The position numbers were made by a program, and so were the translations under genes. A stretch of 64,000 nucleotides of DNA from the NCBI GenBank assembly GCA_949318235.1, contig OX439132.1, positions 3,841,689 through 3,905,688 of the forward strand. The letters run 5' to 3'. Source of the DNA: Ecdyonurus torrentis (Eukaryota > Arthropoda > Insecta > Ephemeroptera > Heptageniidae). Below, one piece after another: positions 1-10,791 of this stretch (the stretch's first letter is position 1; each line of letters opens with the position of its first letter). Below the pieces are notes generated by a model that saw nothing but the letters and a program-made list of their open reading frames with translations, ran no database searches and was not told the DNA's origin.

Positions 1-630
1 ATACTAACAAGTTACTGTTTTTAAACTTTTTGTCAACCAAGGTATTGGTTTGTACTGAAGAGTTACATCTATGTAACTGAATACTTTATTAAATTTATGT
101 TTTCCGTCTACTATATATAAAGCATTACAAATTATATTTTATCAATATTATAATGATAGTAGGAGTGAAATATTAGAAAGATATTAAATATTATAGTAAA
201 TAATTTACTATTTGAAATATGACAAAGGGGTCACAAAGTGAACCTGTGATTAGGTTTGTATCTAAAACATAGACATTGAGAGATGATCGTCCCACTTGCA
301 GTTTACGAAAAATACAATTTTAAAAAACAACACATTGACAAGCTATAGGTTGAGATTGAAGTTTAAATAAACTAAGTATTTTAATCCAATAGTAAAAATT
401 GTTACCAATATCTTAATTATCTTGATAAAATTATCACATTATTCTTTCATAGGTTTACTTTTTGTCTTCTTATTTTTGAATTTTTGATTCATAATATCGA
501 GGCACTACTGTACAATCGCGGCAGCAATTCAAGAGCTGTCAGTTTCTATCCTCACGCACTTCCTACAAATTTCAATACAATTTGGTCGTTAAAAATAATT
601 ATAAGACACGTGAGTGGTGCTGTGTTACAG
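1..630. other. AT-rich non-coding stretch, probably intron
   Basis: No coding region recognised. By position this is probably intron of the zinc-finger gene whose first alternative terminal exon begins at 631. The BTB-encoding and promoter exons expected upstream are not in the window. Confidence 0.5.
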
Positions 631-881
631 ACGATCATCCCAGCAACTTTTCTTGCAACATTTGTGGCAAGCTGTACACAAACCGTGACTCGAGAAATGC
701 TCACCGTCGCAACACCCACGGTGAGCAGAGTCGTCCTCTGCAATGTTTCGTGTGCTCTACCGTGGCCACCAACACTCGCTCACTGCGCACGCACTTCTAC
801 AAACTGCACCCTGACATGCTGCCGGAGTTGAAGAGAAGACTCAAAGAAATCGCAATACAAAATGCAATGAACGTTAATTAA
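631..881 (+). CDS. Alternative 3'-terminal exon 1, two C2H2 zinc fingers (BTB-ZF gene)
   Basis: This exon encodes the DNA-binding tail of one isoform of a presumed BTB/POZ zinc-finger transcription factor acting in the nucleus. The acceptor ctgtgttacag ends at 630. The first two bases complete a split codon, and 82 residues follow to the stop. Finger 1 is C-x2-C-x12-H-x4-H (starting CNICGKLYTNRDSRNAH) and finger 2 is C-x2-C-x12-H-x4-H (starting CFVCSTVATNTRSL), joined by an eight-residue linker that begins with Gly. A charged tail (LPELKRRLKEI) follows. There is no in-frame start in good context just upstream, so this is an internal-acceptor terminal exon, not a free gene. It most resembles the exon at 2225, suggesting tandem duplication. 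An AATAAA lies at about 1098. The assignment to the lola/broad/fruitless class rests on architecture, not a database match. Confidence 0.78.
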
Positions 882-2224
882 TTTACACTTCTCTTTTGCA
901 AGGTACTTTTGCTCACTAGTTTAACATTATAGCAGGTAGGGCCTTACCTGAGTGTAAGGAACCGGAAGTTAGCCGGTGGTTCAGTTTGCCGAACATGGCT
1001 TCAATTACAAGATTTAAAAAAAAAACGATCTACAATTCTAATATCTCGTAGAAAATGTATTTCTTATGACGGTAGTGACATGAAAAATTAACTTACAATA
1101 AAAAATATTTCAAATGACCACAGACAGTTCAACATACTCGAAAAAACAATAATAACAATAATAAGTGGAGAAACACGTATGAAAAATATTTGCCTTACGT
1201 GAAGAATAATTACAATAACTGTTATGATGTAAAGTCTTTAAAATTGAAAATATTACGAAAATCAGTCGTAATAAATTTTATATTCTGTAGTTATAATGTA
1301 AAATGGACGCGGAATTGTTTTATTTATTGATTATGCAAGATTATTAATTATTTGTACTGATAGAGATGTATGAAAAGTACACACGTGTGTATAAATAATG
1401 ATAGATTTATTAATTTGTCGAGTGGACGAGAGAGCGCCTGCACAGTTTGAAGTTATGCAACTAGTTGGTTACTTATGTCGTGCAATTAGCCTACACTACA
1501 GGATACTTGTACTTGTAGCGCGCTACGCTAGGCAGCGGGGTAGTTCACACACAAACTTGCTGTAAATTTGCAATGTTATTCTTCTGAGAACACCCCGAGC
1601 TGAAGTTAAATATAAAAATACATTATCACAATCGTGTGTATGTATAATATAAATCAAAGTTATTCCGACTTAATATTCAGTAAACATATTTAAACAATTG
1701 CAAGACTGTAAATTTTTATACCTAACAGTCTTGCTTGCTCTGACGTCACGACTTACTTACATACTGTGTCTTAGAGGTTCAGTTATCATGATTTGAATAC
1801 GACATTTGGGAGAAATAATATTCAGGCTAACATTATGAAATTTTAAAGATAAGAGATCAATCTCATTATATAGACATTTCTGAACAAAATTTTGATTAGG
1901 TAATTTTAAGACAGTTTTAAAGCTATTCTTAACATTTTTACTATTCTTTTTGAGTATATTCTATCTTTCTCTTCTTACATAATTATGCACTGTTCTAAAA
2001 GTGTGAATTATTTAGTAACCTGAGAAAACTGCTCTTCTACAAAAGCAGAAGTAACAAATAAATAAATAAAAAAAAAAACGAGAAAATGTGTGACAGTGTT
2101 CATATCTTCTCCAAGAACACTAAGCTTTTCTAACTTTAAAAAAAATGTAAACAATAATAACAATAAAGATATTCCACCTGCAAGCTCAATATTCTGACAA
2201 GCCCAAACTTACTGTGTGTTCCAG
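882..2224. other. Non-coding spacer between terminal exons 1 and 2
   Basis: Presumed 3' UTR of exon 1 followed by intron for downstream isoforms. I see AT-rich sequence with a possible AATAAA near 1098 and a slightly GC-richer patch near 1430-1560, but no coding potential. Confidence 0.5.
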
Positions 2225-2457
2225 GTGATCAATACGAATATTATCCTTGCACGGAGTGCGGCAAAGTTTACAGAAATAGAATTTCTCGTAATGCACATAA
2301 GAGAAATGTCCATGGACACCATAGCCGTCCAATGAAGTGCCTGGTATGTCCGGCAGTGTCCACCAATGTCCGTGCACTGAGGCAACATTTCTACAAGAAC
2401 CACCCCGATATGTTACATGAACTCCAGCAGAGACTCAATCAAATACTTAAACAATGA
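2225..2457 (+). CDS. Alternative 3'-terminal exon 2, two C2H2 zinc fingers (BTB-ZF gene)
   Basis: The acceptor gtgtgttccag ends at 2224. GT completes the split codon (Gly if the donor leaves G), and 76 residues follow to TGA. Finger 1 is C-x2-C-x12-H-x4-H (CTECGKVYRNRISRNAH) and finger 2 begins CLVCPAVSTNVRAL, again with H-x4-H. The tail DMLHELQQRLNQI matches the tail of exon 1 position by position. The frame is read only from the acceptor: there is no upstream Met in this frame, so start-codon-based gene finding would miss it, although the antisense strand shows open frames here. A possible AATAAA lies at 2548-2553. The product would be one isoform-specific DNA-binding end of the shared BTB protein. 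Orthology to a particular fly gene is not established. Confidence 0.78.
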
Positions 2458-4162
2458 ACACTCTCATCATTCTAAATATTTTTATCTTTTATTTTAATTA
2501 ATAATTATTTCCAGACAATTTGTTCAAACTCACGGCATTTTACTTAAAATAAACAAGTTGACTATTGAATTGTTAAGAATGGTTCAGTTTTGAAAGTCTT
2601 AAGAAAGCTGTATAGAAAATCTAACATATTATAAATTGTATGTGATATTTTTAATAACATAATATAAGTGTTGCAATTTAAGGCAGTTACGTAATAACCT
2701 TATTTTTAAGAAAATCACTGAAACAGGTGGTTCTTTATCTTTAGTTTTCTATTAAAAGAATTGTACAAATTTAATGTAATTCATTTATATTTTTTTTAAT
2801 GGCAAAAAAAAAAATAATAAATAAAAATGCTGCCATAAACTTTTTATTATTATTATTATTACTTAATTATTTTTAATCATTAACTGTCACCAATCATTGA
2901 GGAAACGATTATCAAAACTTATACTAGAGAAACTTATTTTTAAACTCCAATTAAAAAAAATTTACATATTTCATAAAATTATGTGTTATTTCTAAAATGA
3001 CAATTAAAAAAATTGAATCATATTCTAAATCGTTACTTCTATAAGATTTTGTAATTTAATGCCAATATTTAATATTTTACACGGGTAAATTTGCAAAGTA
3101 TGAGTTCTCGTGTTGTTTTCAAAGCAGTAAAATACAAAACATGTCATAATGAATTCCAAGCGACAGTGGACCGGGAAATCATAGATTTGGATTTGACTCC
3201 AGTCAGCTGGAATTTCTTTTGAAATGTGTTTACTGCTATTAAAACCCTGTGTACGTACATAACATGAATTCTATTACATACATTTCAATATTTCATCTCC
3301 TCGCTACATCGTGGACATTCCTCACATTTCGTACGTCATTCCTCTTTGTTATCCAGTATTATGTTTCATTTTGACAGTGATTGTAAATAAATATTTTGAT
3401 GGTAAATATTATACTATTTTATTTTTATATCCTTAAATGTGAAGTTGAAGTTATACTTTATAATTAAATTAACATCTGATTCAAAGTGATATGAATAAGA
3501 ATCTTATTAACCCAGGTAGTTCATAGTAACAATTAAAGTTACAACAAGCATTGGTGTTGTCAAATATCACTTAAAATAAATTAATATAACAAATAACAAT
3601 AAGAATACAACATGCAATGAATTGCACAACTATAAGTACACTATTAATTAATAAATAAAAACATTATAATGAAGTTTGTGAAAACGTATTATTATCAGTA
3701 TAATATTCCAATATTGTATTAGTGGTGAACATAATACATCAATGTTATCTATTTTTGAGTTTTTATCAGAGGTAGGGGCAAGCACATAGTAATAATAAAA
3801 ATGTTTTTATTAAACGACACAAAATCTATTTCAAACAATATTCTATATTGATTTATGCGTTATTATTTACTTAATTAGAGCACTGCTCGCTTCCTTAGTG
3901 TATTTTTAGCACATTTTTCTAATTATATTTATTTTGTAAATCAAAGCATATAAAAATATATCGCATACTTTTTGTTTTCTTAAAACTATAGCAATAGCCG
4001 AGTATTTTCTCCAACATATTGTTACTAATTTTAGCTAATACTTTAAGTCGATTTCTATATATGGATGTGCATGTATATCGGCTTTGTGTGTTTTATTTCT
4101 TGAGTTAAACCTAACCACGCTGTGGGTTAAAGTGACTAACTGGATGGTTATAAATGTTGCAG
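2458..4162. other. Non-coding spacer with one dispersed-repeat copy
   Basis: AT-rich. Holds copy 1 of a dispersed repeat at about 3494-3772, whose partner lies at 16707-17012. Otherwise no coding signal. Confidence 0.5.
3494..3772. repeat. Dispersed repeat family D, copy 1
   Basis: Shares several blocks in the same order with 16707-17012: AATAAGAATCTT near the start, a block reading GTCAAATATCACTTAAAAT, then ATAATGAAGTTTGTGAAA, and finally CTATTTTTGAGTTTTTATC at the right end. No terminal inverted repeats were recognised, so this may be a decayed retroelement 3' end. Confidence 0.7.
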
Positions 4163-4425
4163 GAATACGGACTGGCTTTGAACTCGGTCTCGTAGACAAT
4201 TTCAACTGTCATTTTTGTGGTAAACCCTACGCGAGAAAGCGCTCCCTACAAGAACATATTCGCAACAATCACGGCAGACTTAATGGACCGTTTCCATGCT
4301 TCGTTTGTCACAAAATATTCCGCAACAAAAGTTCTCTCAACAGTCACATGCATATCACTCACCCTCACATGCTCGAGGAGTTCAAGAGACGTCTGCCCGA
4401 CATAATCTCAAGCAAAGTTAATTAA
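4163..4425 (+). CDS. Alternative 3'-terminal exon 3, two C2H2 zinc fingers (BTB-ZF gene)
   Basis: The acceptor aaatgttgcag ends at 4162. GA completes a split codon, and 86 residues follow to the stop at 4425. Finger 1 reads CHFCGKPYARKRSLQEH and finger 2 CFVCHKIFRNKSSLNSH, both C-x2-C-x12-H-x4-H, separated by the cluster's characteristic short linker with a GPF element. The tail (HMLEEFKRRLPDII) belongs to the same group as exons 1, 2 and 5, so these share a common exon ancestor. An open frame continues upstream of the acceptor to 4084, but its Met codons lie in intron-like sequence. The terminal exon model with the conserved phase is preferred. Confidence 0.8.
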
Positions 4426-4440
4426 ACAAAGTAATTAATA

Positions 4441-4757
4441 TTTATAGGCATAGACCACCTTGAACAAAAAACATGTCTAATATCCAAACGTAGCTAAATA
4501 TCAATGCTAATTTAGCTGAAGTCATTGATTTCTAATTTATTTTCCATTTATAAATTGGCAACTGCGGGTTTATGACGTCACAGCTTGCCTATTTCCTCGC
4601 GCTTGGACCAGTGAGCTGTGACATCACAAACCTGCAGCTGCCATTTTATGAATGAAAAATAAATTAGAAATCAATGACTCCGGCCAAATCAACGTTGATA
4701 TTTAGGTATGTCAGGATATTAGACATGTTTTTTGTTCAACGTGTTCTACGCCTTTAA
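4441..4757. mobile_element. Foldback (MITE-like) element, AGGCATAGA family, copy 1
   Basis: Long imperfect palindrome. The left arm begins TTTATAGGCATAGACCACC and the right arm ends with its near complement (CGTGTTCTACGCCTTTAAA). Internal arms such as AACAAAAAACATGTCTAAT are also mirrored. A related palindrome lies at 7950-8294. No coding capacity. Confidence 0.75.
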
Positions 4758-5219
4758 ACATTTTTGCCGCTTTAGGTCTCGCTTAAGTTAAAACATGGAG
4801 GTTCAAAAATACTTAAACGTATTGTTAGCAATATTTTTAGAGCATTGATTATGTTAACAGATTGAATTAGGTTTTCAAGTATGCTAGAAAAATAATAATA
4901 AGTAATAATGATTTTCCAAAGAAAATAGTCACAAAAAAAAATCGTTCTATGCTGAGCAATGTTATTCATTACTCCAGTACTCCAGTATGGCTTTGAAACG
5001 CATCCAGTATGACGTCATGCGCAAACACCCTATATTCCTCATGACAAATATGGCCACAGTGCGTAAATTTAAAAGTATAAATAGCGTTTATATTATGAAG
5101 TTATATAAAAAACAATTTGAATAAGCATGAAGTAGAAACTAAATACTTTAATATTAATTTAGTATACATTTATAATATGTTTAAAATTCTGAATAGAAAA
5201 ACTTATTGTTTTGTTTCAG

Positions 5220-5461
5220 ATATGATTTGTGATGTTTGCGGCCAAGAGTTCAGGAAGTTGAATACTTTATACAGACATAAAAAGAATTCTCACGGCGAAC
5301 ACAGCGGTCCTTTCTTTTGTAGTAGTTGCGGCAAACTGGCAAAGAACCGCAGCTCACTTTACACTCATATTTACACTTATCATCCGGAGCAACGACTTTC
5401 ACTCAAGAACAAAACACACCCGCAACTCTGGCATGAGTCAAATGTCACAGAGTTTAACTAG
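5220..5461 (+). CDS. Alternative 3'-terminal exon 4, two C2H2 zinc fingers (BTB-ZF gene)
   Basis: A strong acceptor (attgttttgtttcag) ends at 5219. AT completes the split codon (Asp with a G donor), and 79 residues follow. Finger 1 is CDVCGQEFRKLNTLYRH and finger 2 CSSCGKLAKNRSSLYTH, both C-x2-C-x12-H-x4-H. The linker HGEHSGPFF is the clearest example of the cluster consensus and is shared nearly intact with exon 5. The tail is short and lacks the EL..RL helix of exons 1-3 and 5. Copies of two repeat families follow the stop, one of which carries an AATAAA. The exon would give a distinct DNA specificity to one isoform. Confidence 0.82.
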
Positions 5462-5537
5462 AATCTTACTTACGTACAATGCTTCTTATCGGCGGTCACG
5501 TAACACCAACCAGAGGTGTGCTAGACAAAGCGCGGGA

Positions 5538-5665
5538 ATAATGATGTTCGTTAACCCTGTTTTTTTTGTGCCCCAAACCACAAATAAATGACGATCAACC
5601 TAATGCTTTTTAAATGGCATTGTGCATTTTTTTGGAGCAAGGGAACAGGGTTTATGAACATTATT
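5538..5665. mobile_element. Foldback element family B, copy 1
   Basis: Terminal inverted repeats ATGATGTTCG..AACCCTGT at the left and ACAGGGTTTATGAACATTAT at the right. Related copies lie at about 7787 (one arm), 39884 and 59307. Confidence 0.75.
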
Positions 5666-5690
5666 AACATTACACGTATCCACGTATTGC

Positions 5691-5912
5691 ACGGAAATAA
5701 TAAATTGCGTAATTTATGCTGAATTTGTCATTATTGCATAAATGATGCTAAATTAGAACTACATAAATAATTATGCTGTACATTATAATATTTATAAGCT
5801 ATTAAAACATAGTAATTGTGATGTATAGCATAAATTATGCTGCATTGAACAAATTGTGCTAACAATGGGCTAGCTTAATTATGTAAGTATTTTTGTCCGT
5901 GTGGAAACACTT
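5691..5912 (+). repeat. Dispersed repeat family C, copy 1 (carries AATAAA at its left end)
   Basis: Begins ACGGAAATAATAAATTGCG, contains short palindromic blocks of the type GCATAAATTATGC and ATTATGCTGTAC, and ends with GGGCTAGC and a TTTTTGTCCGTGT block. The same order of blocks recurs near 17574, 17790 and 20403, and in inverse orientation near 25850 and 35868. Confidence 0.75.
5699..5704 (+). terminator. Possible polyadenylation signal for terminal exon 4
   Basis: AATAAA about 240 bases after the exon 4 stop, located inside the left edge of a family C repeat. Use of this site is inferred from position only. Confidence 0.35.
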
Positions 5913-7317
5913 TTTTTTAAACTACTGCATCGATTCTGGAAGCAGATAAAAGATTGATACTTGACATACGTACACGTGTTTTAACCAAAGGATTTTTTTT
6001 CGTCGCGGGTAAGAAGCATTTGATTAATTTGGTTTAAAGAATATAATTGCATGTTATAATTTGTAAGATTTTTAAGTATTTATGATTTAAATTTTAACAA
6101 TATATTTTTTTTTATTGCAGAACTAAAGGTAAACATAGAATTCATAAATTATGCTGTACAACATAGTTATTCGCTTCTACAACTTAACATTTTGCTATAG
6201 GACGTCTAATGCTTATTACTATGTTGTAAAATATAGAGTGACTTTAAAGTGGACCTTCATTACTTTACTGTGGTGCAAAGTAACTTTGCTGTACAGTATA
6301 GTTTAGATAACATTGTTCATTGTTGCAGTCTCTTCTTTACGTGCTTACTTTCTATAACTTTCAAAAAGTTATTTTTACTTATAATATTGTGTTCCGAAGC
6401 GTTGAAATCATAATTTTTTACGTACTTAAAAAAGTCAATAACATATCTGTTAATTTGAAGAATAATTGAAGGATACTGAGTTTTAAGGGTTCATATGTAA
6501 TATGTACACAATATATATTTTTTAATATAATTATGTTTGAATTAACTTTAATTTCAGTAAAGATAAGAAACAAAAGAAAACAATAGCAATAATAACACAG
6601 CAACGACAATCAATTTTTTGTAGAATTTTGTAGTTCATCGAAATTTTTTTTAAGCAGCTCACAATGAGACTTACCGGTGTAATTCACTAGCCAATCATAG
6701 GCTGCGCTGTAAAAACAAAAAGGTCCTCTATTTTCCTATTGATAACAGTTGTGTGACCCTCTGTTATTATTATTATTTTAGCTATTTGGTCCGATGCCCG
6801 AGGAATGCTAGTAATATCATTAGTAGCAATAGGATAGTAGGAATATCAGTAGGGGTATCAGTTTTTTATTTATATATATATTTTTTTTTAATTTGCCCAC
6901 CGGTAATGTCTGATTAGATTAGATATGCATTTGTGTGCTTGAATGTGCCTACAGTATGTATTAAAATATTAATAAACTGTATTTTTAAGTTAGCGTATAA
7001 ATTTAAGTGTATATTTTACTTTTCAATGTAAGATGTTTGTGTGGTCTCAAATATGAAATATTTGAGAAATAAAAATGTATACAAATAAATGATATTGATT
7101 GAAAATATAACAAAATTTCTATTAATTTTTATTGACTCCAGATTGATAATTGATATAATTAAAATATTTGATAGAAAAACACATAGAATAGTAAAAATTG
7201 GGAAATAGGAGATAATAGTACGAGCTTAAACTGACAGTTGCGCCGTGGTAGAGAAAATAATTTCTAATGCAAACCCAAAAAAAATATTGCGTAGAGCAAT
7301 AATTAATTAAGCGTATG

Positions 7318-7445
7318 TACAGCTCTGGCCAAAAGTTTAAGAACGGGGCAGCGGCGGCCGCAGCGTTTTCTCATAAAGATAACATAGAGTGGTTGCGAGT
7401 TTCCTATGTACACAAATCGTTCGCAAACTTTTGGCCAGAGCTGTA
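7318..7445. mobile_element. Short Tc1/mariner-like MITE
   Basis: Terminal inverted repeats CAGCTCTGGCCAAAAGTTT and its complement are each bounded by TA, the target duplication typical of the Tc1/mariner superfamily. About 128 bp with a GC-rich middle (gcagcggcggccgc) and no transposase. Confidence 0.85.
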
Positions 7446-7786
7446 CTAGCTGCTCATTTATTAAAACTCTCTAATTCTATAAACTTCAAAAAATATCTAG
7501 TGGATTTGAAAATCTCAGTTCACAAAACTACAAACAAATTCTCCCATACAAATGAAGCCAAGACTATTTATGTTTACATTATTGCCCATTACAAATGGCA
7601 ATACTGGATTAAATAATCGATTTTTTAAGAATATTCAAACATCAATAAAATCTTACAGGCATAATAAAGAGGAGAACAATATTAATATAACGACTTTTTC
7701 CACTTTTTCGATCATTACATTTTACGATCGAAAATTTTATTACGGCTTTTACAATTTGCCCGTTTATATTTGAAAGCTGCTATGAA

Positions 7787-7885
7787 ATGATGTTTGTAAA
7801 CCCTGTTCCCTTGCTCCAAAAAATGCGCAATTCCATTTAAAAAGCATACGGTGATCTTCACTTTTTCGTAGTTTGGAGTACAAAA
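7787..7885. mobile_element. Foldback element family B, copy 2 (one arm)
   Basis: Matches the left and central parts of the family B copies (TGTAAACCCTGTTCCCTTGC, then AAAATGCGCAATTCCATTT) but ends at the region corresponding to GTTTGGAG, with no mirrored right arm. It looks truncated. Confidence 0.7.
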
Positions 7886-7949
7886 TAAAAAAGTATTAAT
7901 TATATCAGTAAAAAATCAAATAAAACTAATATTAACACAAGATACATTA

Positions 7950-8294
7950 TTAAAGGCATAGACAACATAAAGACATAAGCATTTACATCACAAAACACTT
8001 GATGGGACTTACATAAATAACAATAATTGGTCTAAAAACCCAACTGTATCGCCGTAGTATTGATCAGAAAATTTCAATTTATGCAATCCGCACAACATTT
8101 TCATACTAGTTTTTGCCTGTTTCTGACGTCATAAACAGAAATATTCACGCAAATTGCATAGTTTGCAGTTATTTCACACTTTTTTTGTGGGGCTACACTT
8201 ACATTCTGGTAAAAAAATTATCATAGTTTTGTAGATCCCATTTTGTGTATAATAATTAAAAAGAACGTGCTGTTTCATGTTTTCTATGCCTTTA
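7950..8294. mobile_element. Foldback (MITE-like) element, AGGCATAGA family, copy 2
   Basis: The left end TTAAAGGCATAGACAACAT is mirrored by ATGTTTTCTATGCCTTTAA at the right. Same terminal sequence as the element at 4441-4757. It ends about 225 bases upstream of terminal exon 5. Confidence 0.7.
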
Positions 8295-8521
8295 AAAAAG
8301 GGCGACGAGGTTTAAAAAGCGTAATTATTTTGTATATAACAATAGGTCCTCCCACTAAAAGAAAACTGTTCGTACTGTATAAAGACTGAATATTTCTCTG
8401 GTAAGTATCATATCTCTAACAAATCCCTAATATAGAAAGTTAACAATTTTGTTTATATAACCTGTATCTTACTTACAACAAAAGTGATGACCACCACGCA
8501 TGTTATGTCTCAATGTTCCAG

Positions 8522-8748
8522 AGTCTCCGTTTTCTTGTCCCGAGTGCAATATGACGTTCAAGCGCCGCAACACCTTGTACCGTCACGTGCAGAACAATCA
8601 CGGTGCTCACAGTGGACCCTTTGAGTGCTTCGTATGTTTGAAGACGGCCAAGAACATGCGAGCTCTCTACTCTCATGTGTACTCGTATCATCCGCAACAT
8701 TTGACAGAACTCAAAGAAAGATTTCCGTCTTTAAAACGTCCTTTTTAA
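8522..8748 (+). CDS. Alternative 3'-terminal exon 5, two C2H2 zinc fingers (BTB-ZF gene)
   Basis: The acceptor caatgttccag ends at 8521. AG completes a Glu codon with a G donor, and 74 residues follow. Finger 1 is CPECNMTFKRRNTLYRH and finger 2 CFVCLKTAKNMRALYSH, both C-x2-C-x12-H-x4-H. The linker HGAHSGPFE is nearly that of exon 4, while the tail LTELKERFPSL matches the EL..RL helix of exons 1-3. An ATG at 8500 is in frame but sits upstream of the acceptor, so I do not take it as the start. AATAAA at 8834-8839 follows the stop by about 85 bases. Spacing and linker length match the two-finger blocks of Broad-type BTB-ZF proteins. The exact orthologue is not determined. Confidence 0.82.
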
Positions 8749-8833
8749 ATATACTTAATAAGTACTTAATTAAGTTTAACAAGATTAATGCTTGTTTTAA
8801 AAATGTATAATGTTGCTATGAACTGCCTGGGCC

Positions 8834-8839
8834 AATAAA
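8834..8839 (+). terminator. Probable polyadenylation signal for terminal exon 5
   Basis: AATAAA 86 bases after the stop of exon 5. A second AATAAA lies about 24 bases further on. Confidence 0.5.
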
Positions 8840-9160
8840 TATATTTTTATTTCTACAATAAAAAAAATAATAAGAGGAGTTAATAGCATCTGGATTTTTT
8901 TTTTTTTTTTTTATAGAAATTATGAGGTTTTAATTTTCAAAATTTTGAATAACAAGGGTAGGAACCTCATGTATAAATTCCAGTGGCTTCAATCCTTAAT
9001 TATTTCAATGATGACGTACCTTAATTTATTTATTTTATCAGAGGTAGCTGCCACAATAGGCTTCAAAATAATATCAAATTTGTTAACACTAAAAGATTAC
9101 AAACTGGAGATATTTAAGCTCTCACCTTAGTCTTCAAATGGATTGTAATGGTGTGTTTAT

Positions 9161-9184
9161 TCAAGGTTTATATATAAACCTTGA
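9161..9184. repeat. Perfect 24-bp palindrome
   Basis: Half-site TCAAGGTTTATA followed directly by its exact complement. A related shorter palindrome (AAGGTTTATAAACCTT) lies near 24800, so the motif may be a recurrent element end or a protein-binding site. Confidence 0.8.
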
Positions 9185-10448
9185 TGTTTATGTATATTTG
9201 CATAGCAGGTGAAAATGTAGCGTCATTATCCGACTAAGTCGTGGTGTGACAATTTAAAACGTTAATTGGAACAAAACTTTAAAATATTACTTCTTATTCT
9301 TATAATTATAATATTAGGTATGTTCACACATATAGCGATATTTGCACAACATATTTAATTGCATGGAAATTCAATATAGTTTGAAATGAATATTGAAGAC
9401 AATGAAATTTATTGTTAAATATTGCAACTTATGAACATTACTTCAATGTACATTTTTATTTTTAGATCAACACAATACTCAAATTTGACTGACTAGTATT
9501 AATTGATGTTAAGTTTAAGTTAACGGCGCAGTGTTCAAAATAATAACAATTGTTTAGACGGGTTTTTATCTATTGTTATATTTTATAGTTGAAAAGACTC
9601 AAACATTTTCTTTAACCCTTTCTTGCATTCTATAGGCAAATTAAAAATTTAAACTTTATTCAAAAATTTGTTTTTGATTATTCATTGATAACTTTTTCTT
9701 TATTTTTACGTTTCTACTTCCAATTTGCCAATTTTTTGTATTTTTTGCATTATTTGAATTGTAAACTTTAAGGCACATCAGAATGAGAGAATAAATTTGA
9801 CTTATAAATTATCTTTGGCGTAAACTGAATTTAACTTTTTGTAAATAATCAACAATAAATATTCCTAGCAACGTATTTTATTGTTATGTTTTACATATTA
9901 TAATAATCATATCATTAGTTTCAATTCAATTAAGGTATAGGACAATCTTTTTTATAAAAAATTATTATGTTTTATAATTTTGCGTCAAACACAATAAAAA
10001 AATGATGTTACATGTATATATGGTAAAATGTTTATATTTACTTCATATTGTATTACGTTCCGTTTCCATGTTTGTATTATTGTTTAATGTAAATAAAAAT
10101 TGTAACAAAACTATATGTATAAGTTCCTGTAAAAAGTGAAGGTGTGGGGATTTACTTACTTTCTGTTTTTGTTTAGCAAATAATAAATAAATAAGAAGAA
10201 ACTAGACATTTTTTTATTTCATTTTTCCCAGGCCCATTTATTTAATTTTTATTAGCAAGAATTTCAAATACTTTGACACTAACGTTAATAGCAGTATATC
10301 AGGAAAATATACAGGAATAACAATGAAAATAATAGAAATAAAATGTTATACACATGACACATATGGTAAACATACTAATGGTAGCATGGGTGCTTTAGAA
10401 ACCTAACCCAATATAGATGGCTTTAACTCTAACAATGGCATGCCTATA

Positions 10449-10479
10449 CCATAGTATAATACTTATACTTATACTATGG
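10449..10479. repeat. Hairpin just upstream of terminal exon 6
   Basis: CCATAGTATAA and TTATACTATGG are exact complements around a nine-base loop. The hairpin lies about 65 bases before the acceptor of exon 6, in the region where a branch point would be expected. Confidence 0.75.
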
Positions 10480-10543
10480 CTAAACTAATACCATACGATG
10501 ATGCAAGGACCTAGCTCTCAGGGTAATAGTACCGATGTTTCAG

Positions 10544-10791
10544 GATCGATGGCCCTGCATGTGTGCGCAGATTGCGGGCAGTGTTTCCGCACTCGGAACA
10601 CACTGCATAAACATCGCAGTAACCACCACGGCAAAGAGAGAGGACCCTTCACGTGTCCCACGTGCCAGGGCGTACTCAAGAACCGCAGCTCTCTCATGGC
10701 GCATATTTACAAAGTGCATCGCAAGAAAAATATGCGCTTGCAAGCCAATTTCTCTTCAAATCAATTTTCTGCACCGCACTCGCATCGTTGA
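10544..10791 (+). CDS. Alternative 3'-terminal exon 6, two C2H2 zinc fingers (BTB-ZF gene)
   Basis: The acceptor gatgtttcag ends at 10543. GA completes a Gly codon, and 81 residues follow to the stop. Finger 1 is CADCGQCFRTRNTLHKH (C-x2-C-x12-H-x4-H) and finger 2 CPTCQGVLKNRSSLMAH, with H-x4-H and a basic tail (HRKKNMRL). The linker HGKERGPFT fits the cluster. An ATG at 10498 is in frame upstream and an alternative acceptor (ctctcag at about 10520) exists. I prefer 10543 because it gives the same split-codon phase as the other eight exons. The polypyrimidine tract is weak for this acceptor. A run of about 20 G follows the stop (near 10813-10831). Confidence 0.76.

Larger units (their letters stand above)
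5462..8521. other. Repeat-rich spacer between terminal exons 4 and 5
   Basis: Contains foldback and dispersed elements at 5538-5665, 5691-5912, 7318-7445, 7787-7885 and 7950-8294, each listed separately. The rest is AT-rich with no supported gene. Confidence 0.5.
8749..10543. other. Non-coding spacer between terminal exons 5 and 6
   Basis: AT-rich. Contains a poly(A) signal at 8834, a perfect palindrome at 9161-9184 and a hairpin at 10449-10479. No coding region seen. Confidence 0.5.

Noticed and set aside
484..831. 115-codon frame overlapping terminal exon 1
   Set aside because: Shadow frame without zinc-finger pattern. The finger-encoding frame of 631-881 lies on the same bases.
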